DNA of 64,000 nt from Fistulifera solaris (lineage: Eukaryota; Bacillariophyta; Bacillariophyceae; Naviculales; Stauroneidaceae), in NCBI GenBank assembly GCA_030295235.1, contig AP026130.1, positions 1,240,001-1,304,000 of the forward strand, given 5' to 3'. How positions within the stretch are numbered: position 1 is the first letter of the stretch; every line of letters starts with the position of its first letter. Both the position numbers and the translations under genes were made by a program. The notes below the pieces were generated by a model, which was not told the origin of the DNA, made no database searches, and worked only from the letters and a program-made list of their open reading frames with translations. Below are positions 31,728 to 41,605 of this stretch, piece by piece.

Positions 31728-33080
31728 GCAGGATCATCGGATCACTGAAGCTCTGGCAGTGAGCATGTCGGTGTTGAATCGACAACTGCCGCAATTTTGA
31801 CCCTCAATGCTGTTATCATTCATAAGTTTCATAACATATGCTATCATAGAAATCATATTTCATAACCTAAAGTCTCGTCTTGGTGTATTCATTATCGTAA
31901 TACTCGAGTTAAGAGCGGATTCAAAGGAAGATAACTGCAACTGCTCGTTCAGGCGGACGACTGAGAGCTTTGTCCTAATACGTCTGATGCAATCCTTAGA
32001 AATTTGACAATTCGTGCGGTGACAAACATCCTTTGCGTTGTATCGCCAAATTGCGGCGTACCTGTTTGGGTCTTCCGAATTTACAGAATCGACAACGAAA
32101 TGGCCACCGCCGAGTTATAGCGTTAAAACCAAGTAAGCATTGAACTGCTTGACGACAGAGTCAGATTTCGACTAAATGTATGTACTCAAACACCTCAAAT
32201 TTCAAGTGAAAATCGCTTAGTGTCTGCTGGCCTCAACAAAAGTCCGATGAATGCCCATTTAGCAAGCCCAAAACCGCAAATAATATGATCACTGTGAATG
32301 CGCAAAGGAACCACGTCGTTTGCCATCGATATGGCTAAAAATAAAGACTTTAAATTCAATACACGAAACTCATTAAAGAATGCTTTGCAATTGAGCTTGT
32401 ACCGAGTGGCCTTGCAGAATTGACGACGTCAACGACACCTTGTAAAGTTTGGAAGAAAGATCTCATCAAGCCTAACAGTCTCGCGTCACCTCGTAATTCT
32501 TCTCTTTTCTCTTGAAACATAAGCTGAGCAGAGCATCATTTGTCGAAATGGATCGATATCGACACTTTCATTGCGTGGATATCCTTCAACCAGCAACCGC
32601 GCAGATGACTTTCCGACAGAAGGCAGATACGCGCCTTCGGTGCTTATGTGAGTCCACCTGGCGCTTGATCCGCTATCTGGTTTAGTTTATCGCTCATATC
32701 ATCTTGCTTAGCACAATGGAAGCAAAGATAAAAGCTTGGAAAATGCTTTCTATCATGGTCTTTTTCATGTTTCGATGATGAATACTTTTTTTATTTTGCA
32801 CCTCTTTTTCGCACTCAGCACCGCGTGTCGTATTCAAGGGAAGGACACTATTCCATAGTGTATGACTGAGTACCGTTCATCCCTATGTCCAAATTATGCG
32901 TGACGACTGACAGACGACAGAATGAACTTGCGGCTGTCGTGGACCGCCGCACCATTATTTCTCATGGCTTTTCGCACAGCTATCGCATCCATGCTGCGCA
33001 ACACAACATGAATGTCATCCTTTCTATGCTAAAGCACTTATAAGAAAGAGCCACTCATTCATTGATAAAAGAACGCAACA
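31728..33080. other. Intergenic upstream of eIF2-gamma
   Basis: 1.35 kb with no supported gene. A TTATAAG string about 45 bp before the eIF2-gamma ATG may be a core promoter or leader element. Confidence 0.4.
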
Positions 33081-34569
33081 ATGACAATCGCTACGAATGA
33101 TCAATCACAGCTCGCTGTGCAGGACGCATCGACCGTAGATCCTAGTAAATTGACGGCCTTGTCTCCGGAAGTTGTACGTTGCTTCTGTACTTCTTTACAT
33201 GAGATGTTTCGCTTTTCTACCGATAATTGGTGCTAATAAATGTTACTCTTCTATTCTCTTTCAGATTTCACGACAGGCTACCATCAATGTGGGAACTATC
33301 GGGCACGTCGCTCACGGAAAATCAACTGTCGTCAAAGCGCTCAGCGGAGTTCAAACGGTGCGCTTTAAAACAGAATTAGAGCGAAACATCACCATCAAAT
33401 TAGGTTACGCGAATGCTAAAGTCTATCAAGGGAAAGCACTTGACGATGTCGATGCAACAGGACCTGTCTATACATCTCGTGGCTCCAGTCATCCCGATGT
33501 TTTCACGGAACAGGGTCGCGAGTATCATCTCCGCCGCCATTTCTCCTTTGTAGACTGCCCCGGTCACGATATTCTCATGGCTACCATGTTAAACGGTGCA
33601 GCCGTCATGGACGCTGCCTTGTTACTCATTGCGGGAAATGAAACCTGTCCTCAACCGCAAACATCGGAGCACTTGGCCGCCGTGGAAATTATGCGCCTGC
33701 AGCATATCCTCATTCTGCAAAACAAGGTCGATCTCGTCAAACCCGATGCGGCTCAAGCACAACAGGAACAAATTAAAAAGTTTGTTGCCGGTACCGTCGC
33801 TGATCAAGCTCCCATTCTTCCCATCTCGGCCGTTTTGAAATACAATATGGACATTCTCTGCGAATATCTCGTACGAAAGATTCCTTTGCCGCTTCGCGAC
33901 TTTACCAGTCAGCCTCGTCTTATTGTGATTCGATCGTTTGATGTTAATCGTCCCGGTCAAGATGTGAGTGAATTGCAAGGTGGTGTCGCCGGTGGATCCA
34001 TTCTGCAGGGTGTACTCCGTGTCGGTGATGTCATTGAAGTCTTGCCCGGCATTGTGCAAAAGAATGCCGAAACTGGTGCCATGGTGTGCACGCCCATTTA
34101 CAGTCAGATTGTGACGCTTTATGCGGAAAAGAATGATCTGCAGTTTGCGGTACCTGGTGGATTGATTGGTGTGGGAACGAAAATTGATCCGACCTTGACG
34201 CGTGCGGACCGATTGGTAGGTCAAGTTTTGGGCAAGAAAGGCGAGTTGCCCGCGGTTTACTCTGAAATTGAAATCTCCTATTATTTGCTGAGACGGCTGC
34301 TCGGTTTAAAGACCAGTGACGGCGGAAAGCAAGCCAAGGTACAAAAATTAACCAAGGGTGAAATTCTTATGGTCAACATTGGCTCAACGGCGACTGGTGG
34401 TCGCGTCAATGCCGTCAAGGGCGATTTGGCCAAAATTGCTTTGACGCAGCCGGTTTGTACGACCGAAGGTGAGAAGATTGCCCTTTCACGTCGTGTCGAC
34501 AAACACTTTCGGTTGATTGGCTGGGGTCAAATTCGCAAGGGTGTGCAAGTTGAAGTCAATGCCAGCTAA
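33081..34569 (+). CDS. EIF2S3: Translation initiation factor eIF2 subunit gamma
   Basis: Exons 33081-33173 and 33265-34569 (91-bp phase-0 intron) give 465 aa, the usual length. It is the GTPase core of eIF2, which carries initiator Met-tRNA to the 40S subunit. G1 is [10 protein letters not shown]3 is DCPGHD, G4 is NKVD and G5 SAV; the switch region [17 protein letters not shown] is typical. Domains II and III follow, with the RLVGQVLG and [14 protein letters not shown] blocks. The N-terminal 31 residues (exon 1) are the only variable part. The start ATG at 33081 follows an A-rich leader. The 218-bp repeat array begins 70 bp after the stop. Confidence 0.95.
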
Positions 34570-34639
34570 ATCTAATTAAACAACTCGTTATTCGAATAAT
34601 TCAATTTTTAAAGTGTTCCAAGGTTGCGTGACACAGACA

Positions 34640-35795
34640 ATTTGCGCACGTTCCAGAACTTCTGCAATTATTGTTTTGATTTTTACAGAAATTCTGGAAA
34701 TCAGTAGTTCGGGACGAACAAAACTTAATGCTAGTTCCAAAAACTCTGGAATCCGTTATAATATTTCCTCAACAGGGTACTGTGTTATTTTCAGATATTC
34801 AAATGACGGACTGTGGTTTTCATCAAACTGCGTTTCTGTGCGGATTCCAGAAAATCTGGAAAAGGGATCACGTCATACAGAAATTCTGTGTGACTGGTCC
34901 AGAAATTCTGGACCAAAAAATGTTTTCGTCTCAAAGAGGGTTGGTTCTGTGCTCGTCGTTCTAGAACATCTGAAAACAGTGTAACGAATCTAACAGAAAT
35001 GCTGTATTGCTTCAAGAATGTCAGGAGACGGCGTTTTTCATCAAAAAGCGTTTCGGTGCGAATTCCAAAAAATCTGGAAATAGGGATCACGTCATACAGA
35101 AATTCTGTGTGACTGGCCCAGAAATTCTGGACCAAAAAATGTTTTCGTCTCAAAGAGGGTTAGTTCTGTGCTCGTCGTTCTGGAAAATCTGAAAACAGTG
35201 TAACGAATCTAACAGAAATGCTGTATTGCTTCAAGAATGTCAGGAGACGGCGTTTTTCATCAAAAAGCGTTTCGGTGCGAATTCCAAAAAATCTGGAAAT
35301 AGGGATCACGTCATACAGAAATTCTGTGTGACTGGCCCAGAAATTCTGGACCAAAAATGTTTTCGTCTCAAAGAGGGTTAGTTCTGTGCTCGTCGTTCTG
35401 GAAAATCTGAAAACAGTGTAACGAATCTAACAGAAATGCTGTATTGCTTCAAGAATGTCAGGAGACGGCGTTTTTCATCAAACAGCGTTTCCGTGCGGAT
35501 TCCAGAAAATCTGGAAAAGGGATCACGTCATACAGAAATTCTGTGTGACTGGTCCAGAAATTCTGGACCAAAAAATGTTTTCGTCTCAAAGAGGGTTGGT
35601 TCTGTGCTCGTCGTTCTAGAACATCTGAAAACAGTGTAACGAATCTAACAGAAATGCTGTATTGCTTCAAGAATGTCAGGAGACGGCGTTTTTCATCAAA
35701 AAAGCGTTTCGGTGCGAATTCCAGAAAATCTGGAAAAAGGGATCACGCCATACAGAAATTCTGTGTGACTGGTCCAGAAATTCTGGACCAAATGT
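34640..35795. repeat. 218-bp tandem repeat array with palindromic cores
   Basis: Unit boundaries (taken at TGAAAACAGTGTAACG) fall at 34971, 35190, 35408 and 35626, so the period is 218-219 bp, with partial units on both sides. Each unit carries CCAGAAATTCTGG, ACAGAAATTCTGT and a degenerate TTCCAGAAAATCTGGAA. Two sub-types occur in the order A-B-B-A-mixed, recognised by TTCTAGAACATC (A) or TTCTGGAAAATC (B). It fills the space between eIF2-gamma and the GST gene. Short frames inside are by-products of the repeat. Confidence 0.92.
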
Positions 35796-35894
35796 TCGCG
35801 TTCGCCTTTTTCCATTGTCGTCATCGTAACGCGCACGATAAAATAGATCAATAACGCTGATTTCCTTTCTTTATATTAACACGAAACATCTTAC

Positions 35895-36858
35895 ATGTCT
35901 GCAACAATCCCCAAGATTCGCTATCTTACGGCTTGGTTTTGTCCTTACGCACATCGTGCGACGTTGGCTCTAGAACATCATCGGGGGCGTGTAGAATAGT
36001 AAGTAAACTTACGTACTTGTGAACGCCTGACGATGAAGATCCGTTATGCTGGTTGTCAAAGTAGTATTCGTTTCATTGATCTGTTTTCTGTTACAGTGAA
36101 TCAGTCGAAGCTTTAGGATGGCAGAAAAGCAACGAGGATGAATGGTATTATCACTGGAAATCGGATGAACTGAAACAAATGAATCCATCGGCGCTCGTCC
36201 CTACGTTTGTTTTGGAGGGAAACCGTTCTGTCTACGAATCACTGGTGTGTATGGATTACGTAGATGCCATTAGTCATGCCACGGGGACGTCTCGCTTGGT
36301 GCCGGAAGATCCCTATTGGGCTGCTCAATGTCGGATTTGGGCCGATAAAGTCAACCGCGAATGCTGTTCTCCATATTAGTAAGTATGTTCTTGCCGAGGC
36401 AATCTTGTTGCTCAATTTGTTTAACTAATTTGGAAAATAGCGGTGTTTTGGTTCGACAGGACGATAAGGAGAGACGTGAACACTTCGAAAATCTGTTAAG
36501 CGGCTTGCGGCGGTTCTCGAAGCAATTGGCACAAACGGACGGTCCAGTATTTCTTCCCGGAGAGCAACTCTCGGTCGTCGATTTGACTCTCGTTCCATGG
36601 GCGTTTCGCTTCTACGTACTGGAGCATTACCGTGGTCCCGAATTCGTCATTCCGTCCGAACCCGAACTAGAGCCATACCGCCAGTGGTATGATCACGTCA
36701 TGAACCTAGACAGTGTGAAACGCACCTTGCCCGACAAAGATCGCTATCTTGAACATATTTGCAAGTATGCCGACGGAAGCGCACGTAGTAAGGTTGCCAA
36801 TGCGGTGCGTCGGGGAGTAGCCGCCCATGACCTTGATGACGAGAAAGATGAATTCTAG
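35895..36858 (+). CDS. Glutathione S-transferase, omega-like
   Basis: Exons 35895-35998, 36097-36378 and 36441-36858 (introns of 98 and 62 bp, both phase 2) give 267 aa. The N-terminal thioredoxin fold has YLTAWFCPYAHRATLAL, with the catalytic Cys of omega-class GSTs (CPY), and NPSALVPTFVLEG with the cis-Pro before the glutathione-binding turn VYES. The C-terminal helical domain has LPGEQLSVVDLTLVPW, the N-capping box of the family. A charged tail ends in DDEKDEF. Omega GSTs act in glutathione-dependent reduction and deglutathionylation, normally in the cytosol. The promoter region is dominated by the TTCnnGAA-containing repeat array, which would suit stress control; this is inference. Confidence 0.88.
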
Positions 36859-37751
36859 GTGACACTTTTTATTAATTTGAAGAAACAATAAAACAATTCA
36901 CGCATTTTATTAAGTTTAGCAGCTCAATTGCTTCATAAGCACAAGACAGGAAAATGTTCTACTCCGTAAATGTTTCACGATAATAGTCTTTTGGTGACAT
37001 CAATGTGGCTCGGATGGACTCATGACTGAATTGCAGTCGTGGTCTCCTTGAACCAACAGTTTGGGCTCATAGAAAATCACGAAGACAATGTTTCGCAAGG
37101 CTCTTTGACGTAAAATATAACAATTCGCACTGTAAACGCTGCTAAGGATTATTGCATTGCAGCAACGACAAAGGGAGCTCAAGAATTATTTTGGCAAACG
37201 AACGAATTGCCGCTCGCAAGAATTTTGATTGACAGAAATGCAGTCGTGGCGAAATACGGACAACACACTGATCAATAGGAAAATACTGAAAAAACGTTTT
37301 GCAAAGCTTTTCGACGTACAATATAAATGGGATGTAATTTAAACGCAACTAAAAACTATTGCATTTGCACCAACAACAAATAATGAAGCTCAAGATATTT
37401 TGCTGAACGAACGAATTGTAGGCAGCGTTGTCGCTCGAAAGACATTTACCTCACGACTGAATTGCAGTCGTGGATAAGTTGACATAGACTATCGTACATG
37501 CATTGTCATGAATGCTAAATCCGTACCGTGTTCGTTGCCGTCTTACTTGATATTCCACAGTGAACAGATTCCACGTGACATTTTCTTCTCGTGCTTTTCT
37601 CGAGCGGCTTCGAAGTTTATTCGAACAGCGGCGACGACGACGCGAAAGAAAGGCATGAGACCCTGCTCGGATTGACTCTTTCAGCTAACAAACTTGAAAA
37701 AGTTCGGGGTTATATTCGTTTAGACACGTTTACAACTATACATTTGAAAGA
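36859..37751. repeat. Intergenic with a diverged tandem duplication
   Basis: A unit of roughly 215 bp occurs twice (about 37030-37240 and 37240-37460). Matching stretches include CGCAAGGCTCTTTGACGTAA versus TGCAAAGCTTTTCGACGTAC, and GCTCAAGAATTATTTTG versus GCTCAAGATATTTTG. Each junction carries GCAGTCGTGG (37032, 37239, 37463), twice as part of a dyad CACGACTG-N5-CAGTCGTG or its near copy. No gene seen. Confidence 0.65.
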
Positions 37752-39005
37752 ATGAGAAATCAAAGACGACGATACAATCCCGTTGCTTCGCACGAAGAAG
37801 GTGCGAATGAAGAGACGGAGTCGGAAGTGATTGCAGAAGAGACGGAAGAAAGCAGTCGTACGGAAGGCTCACTTGCGGAAGAGGATGTTTCCGTAGCATC
37901 CATTCCAGCACCACGAGATGATTTTGAGGTGACTATTCTTGATTTTGCGCAAACTAAATTTTCCGTCCCGGCGTCACCGCAATGGACGATCGCGCAATTG
38001 ATGCAAGCCGGAACAGTCGTGCATAAAGTCAGTCCGTCTCGTCAGCGTTTAATTTTCCGAGGAAAGTTGTTAGCGGACGGAGAGAAGACGCTGCAGGATT
38101 ACGGAATCAATGAGACAGGAATGATCGTGCACCTCTTCCCGAAACCGCGTGTTGTCATCACGAATCAGAACAATAATGAAACAAACGAACCGGCTGTTGC
38201 TTGCGAAGAGACAAACAATGAGGAAAACGGAGCTCATATACCGACAATTGTCATGGATGCCTCTGAAGCGGAACGTCGCGCCGAAATACTGGTGTTAGGT
38301 TCACCCGACTTTATTGAGGCTCAGAATAACGTCAAGCTATTTTCCTTCATGTTGTTACTCATCAGTTCGATCGAGTTACTCAATCTCATGGGTGTCGCGA
38401 TGGGTGTACCGCAAACTGAACAGCTTCCCGACGGCGGGGAACCTGGTAACTATCTAGACGACTTCTTTCCTCAAGAACCAGTCAATGTTACTGTATCGAA
38501 TCAATCGATGGAAGAAGACGCAGCGGCTAATTTGTACAACCATTGGGGGTGGCCGCAAACGGTCGACACGTTCGTCTCTTGCTTGGGAATTTACGTTGCA
38601 CTGATTGGCTTACGTGCATCCACCGAAAATACAGTTCGTTTAGCGCGGCAGTATATGTTGGGTCTCTTTGCCGCTGGTGGTGCGTGGCTTATGTTTAACT
38701 TCTTCTTTATGGCAACTGTGGAGGAGCAAGTCGAAGAACAGCGAGAGCAAGAACACTCCAAGGACAAAGACTTTACTCCCATGTCTGACAGTGATATATA
38801 CAGTCAGTCACTTCAAGTCATGGTGCTTCCGGGTATTGTTTGGTTCATGTGCTGGATGAGGGCTTGGCATTTTCACCATCTATTGCGTGAAGCCGATGAA
38901 GAAGCGAATGAGCGGCTGAGGTCGCAAACACGAGATTATGACGAAGCGAATGTGAATCACGATGAAGAATTAGCACTGAGCAGTGGCCAGGCAGTTTTAA
39001 CTTAA
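37752..39005 (+). CDS. Ubiquitin-like domain multi-pass membrane protein
   Basis: Single exon, 417 aa. Residues about 57-132 form a ubiquitin-like fold: DFEVTILDFAQTKFSVPAS, then RQRLIFRGKLLADGEKTLQD, then MIVHLFPKPR. After a linker there are four hydrophobic helices (FSFMLLLISSIELLNLMGVA; TFVSCLGIYVALIGL; MLGLFAAGGAWLMFNFFFMA; VMVLPGIVWFMCWM). The layout recalls TMUB/HERP- and DSC-type membrane ubiquitin-like proteins of ER-associated degradation, but the membrane part is not close to any family I can name. The ends are acidic. A CACGACTG dyad lies about 280 bp upstream. Confidence 0.75.
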   Translation: MRNQRRRYNPVASHEEGANEETESEVIAEETEESSRTEGSLAEEDVSVASIPAPRDDFEVTILDFAQTKFSVPASPQWTIAQLMQAGTVVHKVSPSRQRLIFRGKLLADGEKTLQDYGINETGMIVHLFPKPRVVITNQNNNETNEPAVACEETNNEENGAHIPTIVMDASEAERRAEILVLGSPDFIEAQNNVKLFSFMLLLISSIELLNLMGVAMGVPQTEQLPDGGEPGNYLDDFFPQEPVNVTVSNQSMEEDAAANLYNHWGWPQTVDTFVSCLGIYVALIGLRASTENTVRLARQYMLGLFAAGGAWLMFNFFFMATVEEQVEEQREQEHSKDKDFTPMSDSDIYSQSLQVMVLPGIVWFMCWMRAWHFHHLLREADEEANERLRSQTRDYDEANVNHDEELALSSGQAVLT

Positions 39006-39057
39006 AAGCAGGCTAACGGTAAAAATTTATCTTATTAATTAATCATCTACATAAGTC

Positions 39058-40512
39058 TCATATTTTTGGCATCCTGCAGCGAATGACATCGCCGTCGTTG
39101 TCTTTTAGCACACCATTCTCGCCATCAAACAGCTGCGAACCAACGCCACCGCCACTTTTCCTTTTCCGGGGACTTTTGCCCATAGTCAAAGTAAAGGTTT
39201 GCGACTCAAACTCTGGGTCCCACATTTCATAATTCACCCAATACAGATAGAATCGACAGGTTTTGTTATAACGACGCCGATAGACACGTACTTTGCTATA
39301 GACCCCACAGTTTGTTGCTTCTTCCGCTTCCAGATTCTCTACACTGACTTGTTCGAAAAAGGAAGCGGCGTACCATTCGATGAGTTCGGACTCGTTCTTG
39401 CAGCCACGAAGCTCTTTCAGAAACAGCCGCAAAATTCTGTGCTCCACGGTGGGGTTGGTAAGATGGTTCGCAAGAGCCGGGTAAGATCGACGTGCGTCAG
39501 CAATCTTTCGAAACAAGAAACAGCGATCCTCGAACGTCAGCTGCGACCAGAGGTATTCTCCCAGGGTAACGACCATGGTAGCACATATGGTGGGAGCAAA
39601 ATACTGCGTATCCGCATGGTATGGTGCAGAATAGTCTCGGGGAGAGGCAGAGAAAAAGAGTACAGCGCGGAATTTCTCACAGGCCGGTCCTGCATGAATC
39701 ACACTTCCCGGAATAGAACAAAGTGTTCCGCATGATAATAATCCCGGATAATAGCATCGCAGGTCGGGACAAAGGACATTTCCGTACTCGTTTAACAGTA
39801 ACTGGGCCCTCGACTGCATAAGTGTGCTTACCGCCTGTGGTGCATCTTTCCATAGATGCTTTTTCACATCTTCCATGTTTCTTATTTGATTAACAGGCTC
39901 ATAGACGGTTGTCCCGGGTGAATCGGCCGTGATAATGAGGCCAAACTGGAAGTTTGGCTCAACCATGTCCAAATGTGGCAGCTGGGCCTTGACAGGGTCA
40001 AAATTAACAAGCAGCGAAAAGTTGTCAAAAACGAAGTCTTTGGACGCTATACGAGGATCCTTCCGCGCTTGGGATACAGCAAAGCTCAAAATATGCGATC
40101 GTATATTGTCAATTTGATGTTCTTTACTCATGGTTTTCTCAATCCAATCGAATGCTTTGCAACATTTTCCCGATACGCTGAGATAAATTTCGAAGCGACC
40201 GCCTTGAATCATTCGAACACCCTCGCGTTCAGACGCATTTAGGCGCCACTTTTCCAGTTGAGCACGAGTTTGCGACTGATGTAAGAAATCGGAGAGAGCT
40301 GGCAAATAGTTTTCGAGCAAAGGCGACGACGATGTGTTGTCGGGCGGAATGATGAGCAGAGGACCGCATTCTCTCACGCCGGAGCTGTTCTCCATTGACC
40401 TCGGTCGCATTCCGGGCATCGAACAGTCTTGTGTGTGACTTCTTGTAGCAATACGAAGACAAGGTAATGAAGGTTGTTGTTTTCTTGTCACCCTCAAAAC
40501 AAAAAAGATCAT
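39058..40512 (-). CDS. Putative 2-oxoglutarate/Fe(II) oxygenase-like protein
   Basis: Single exon, about 484 aa from the ATG at 40512; a shorter start at 40419 is also possible, and the frame upstream has only non-ATG codons. The middle shows a plausible double-stranded beta-helix: QLPHLDMVEPNFQFGLIITA provides an HxD pair, and IPGSVIHAGPACEKFRAVLF provides the distal His and an Arg for 2-oxoglutarate. These are the metal and cofactor ligands of prolyl-4-hydroxylase-type enzymes. The C-terminal part is Arg/Tyr-rich and ends in a basic KSPRKRKSGGG stretch that may be nuclear targeting. Substrate unknown; I infer the fold from motif order only. Confidence 0.6.
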   Translation of the reverse strand: MIFFVLRVTRKQQPSLPCLRIATRSHTQDCSMPGMRPRSMENSSGVRECGPLLIIPPDNTSSSPLLENYLPALSDFLHQSQTRAQLEKWRLNASEREGVRMIQGGRFEIYLSVSGKCCKAFDWIEKTMSKEHQIDNIRSHILSFAVSQARKDPRIASKDFVFDNFSLLVNFDPVKAQLPHLDMVEPNFQFGLIITADSPGTTVYEPVNQIRNMEDVKKHLWKDAPQAVSTLMQSRAQLLLNEYGNVLCPDLRCYYPGLLSCGTLCSIPGSVIHAGPACEKFRAVLFFSASPRDYSAPYHADTQYFAPTICATMVVTLGEYLWSQLTFEDRCFLFRKIADARRSYPALANHLTNPTVEHRILRLFLKELRGCKNESELIEWYAASFFEQVSVENLEAEEATNCGVYSKVRVYRRRYNKTCRFYLYWVNYEMWDPEFESQTFTLTMGKSPRKRKSGGGVGSQLFDGENGVLKDNDGDVIRCRMPKI

Positions 40513-40790
40513 ACGGAAAAGAAAATACGGAGTAAATGAAGGTGCGAAATATAAATCCAAAACAACTTCAAATTTCACCGGTACTGATCGTTGATGCCGT
40601 AAACTAACACTTTAACCTACACTAAAACGAAATGCAACAATTCGACGCCAAAACACCATAGTTTTTCCTGCTAACCTTAAATGCTTCTGAAGAAAATTAA
40701 AATGCATTAAAGTTCTAATGTATCTAGTCTATCAAGCTAGGAAAAGGAGCGAAAGTTAGGTATAGTAGTATGGTGCGAAAAATAGTCTTG
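40513..40790. other. Intergenic
   Basis: Presumed promoter of the oxygenase-like gene; no other signal seen. Confidence 0.35.
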
Positions 40791-41308
40791 ATGTTTCGTG
40801 ACTCATGACTCATGACTGAATGCAGTGATGAATGATGAAAAAAGTAATCTACACTTTGTCCTATATTTTATGGAGTTTCTGTGTGTGATGCGTGCTTATT
40901 TGTACAACGGGAACCTAGTTTGAAAAAATGCCTGACTGTAGAACAATATGTGGGGAGAGGGGGAGTTTTCATTCCCCAGTTCAAACGATCTTCAAGGTCG
41001 TCGGCGGCGCATTTATTGAAAAGGTGCAGAAAGGACAAGCCCCACATTGATGTTTCGTGACTCATGACTCATGACTGAATGCAGTGATGAATGATGAAAA
41101 AAGTAATATACACTTTGTCCTATATTTTATGGAGTTTCTGTGTGTGATGCGTGCTTATTTGTACAACGGGAACCTAGTTTGAAAAAATGCCTGACTGTAG
41201 AACAATATGTGGGGAGAGGGGGAGTTTTCATTCCCCAGTTCAAACGATCTTCAAGGTCGTCGGCGGCGCATTTATTGAAAAGGTGCAGAAAGGACAAGCC
41301 CCACATTG
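40791..41308. repeat. Two-copy tandem duplication, 259 bp
   Basis: Bases 40791-41049 are repeated directly at 41050-41308 with, as far as I can read, a single difference (AATCTACAC versus AATATACAC). Each copy starts ATGTTTCGTGACTCATGACT and ends CCCCACATTG. Near-identity means a recent event or an assembly artefact. Both copies hold a CATGACTGAATGCAGTGATGA motif. The open frame across the copies has no known domain. Confidence 0.92.
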
Positions 41309-41605
41309 CAAGTGTGATAATTAGAAGCCAATCATTTCGAGAAAATCCCACTTCAGTGTTGATAATGATCGCAAGAAAGGTGCAGATTCGCACGTCTCGA
41401 CGACGACGAAAAAATGATGCCACTAATAATTTTGCACGTCGTGCTCGTCAACACGCGTCACACTTCATCGGATCTCAAATATTTCATTCCATCGCATTAC
41501 ACAGCAACGTATTTTCATACTACTGTTGCGCTTTCCTACAAATCGCATTCTTAGTGGCTACAACTTTCAAGGTATATCTGTTTATCCCTTGATCGATCTT
41601 ACAAA

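Noticed and set aside
34640-35795. CRISPR-like array
   Set aside because: Repeat units are 218 bp without unique spacers, and the host is a eukaryote.
34613-35854. Series of similar 60-120 codon frames on both strands
   Set aside because: They are by-products of the 218-bp repeat; frames differ between units and have no independent support.
40868-41423. Repeated 65-98 codon minus-strand frames with a shared end
   Set aside because: The likeness comes only from the 259-bp DNA duplication; no known domain.
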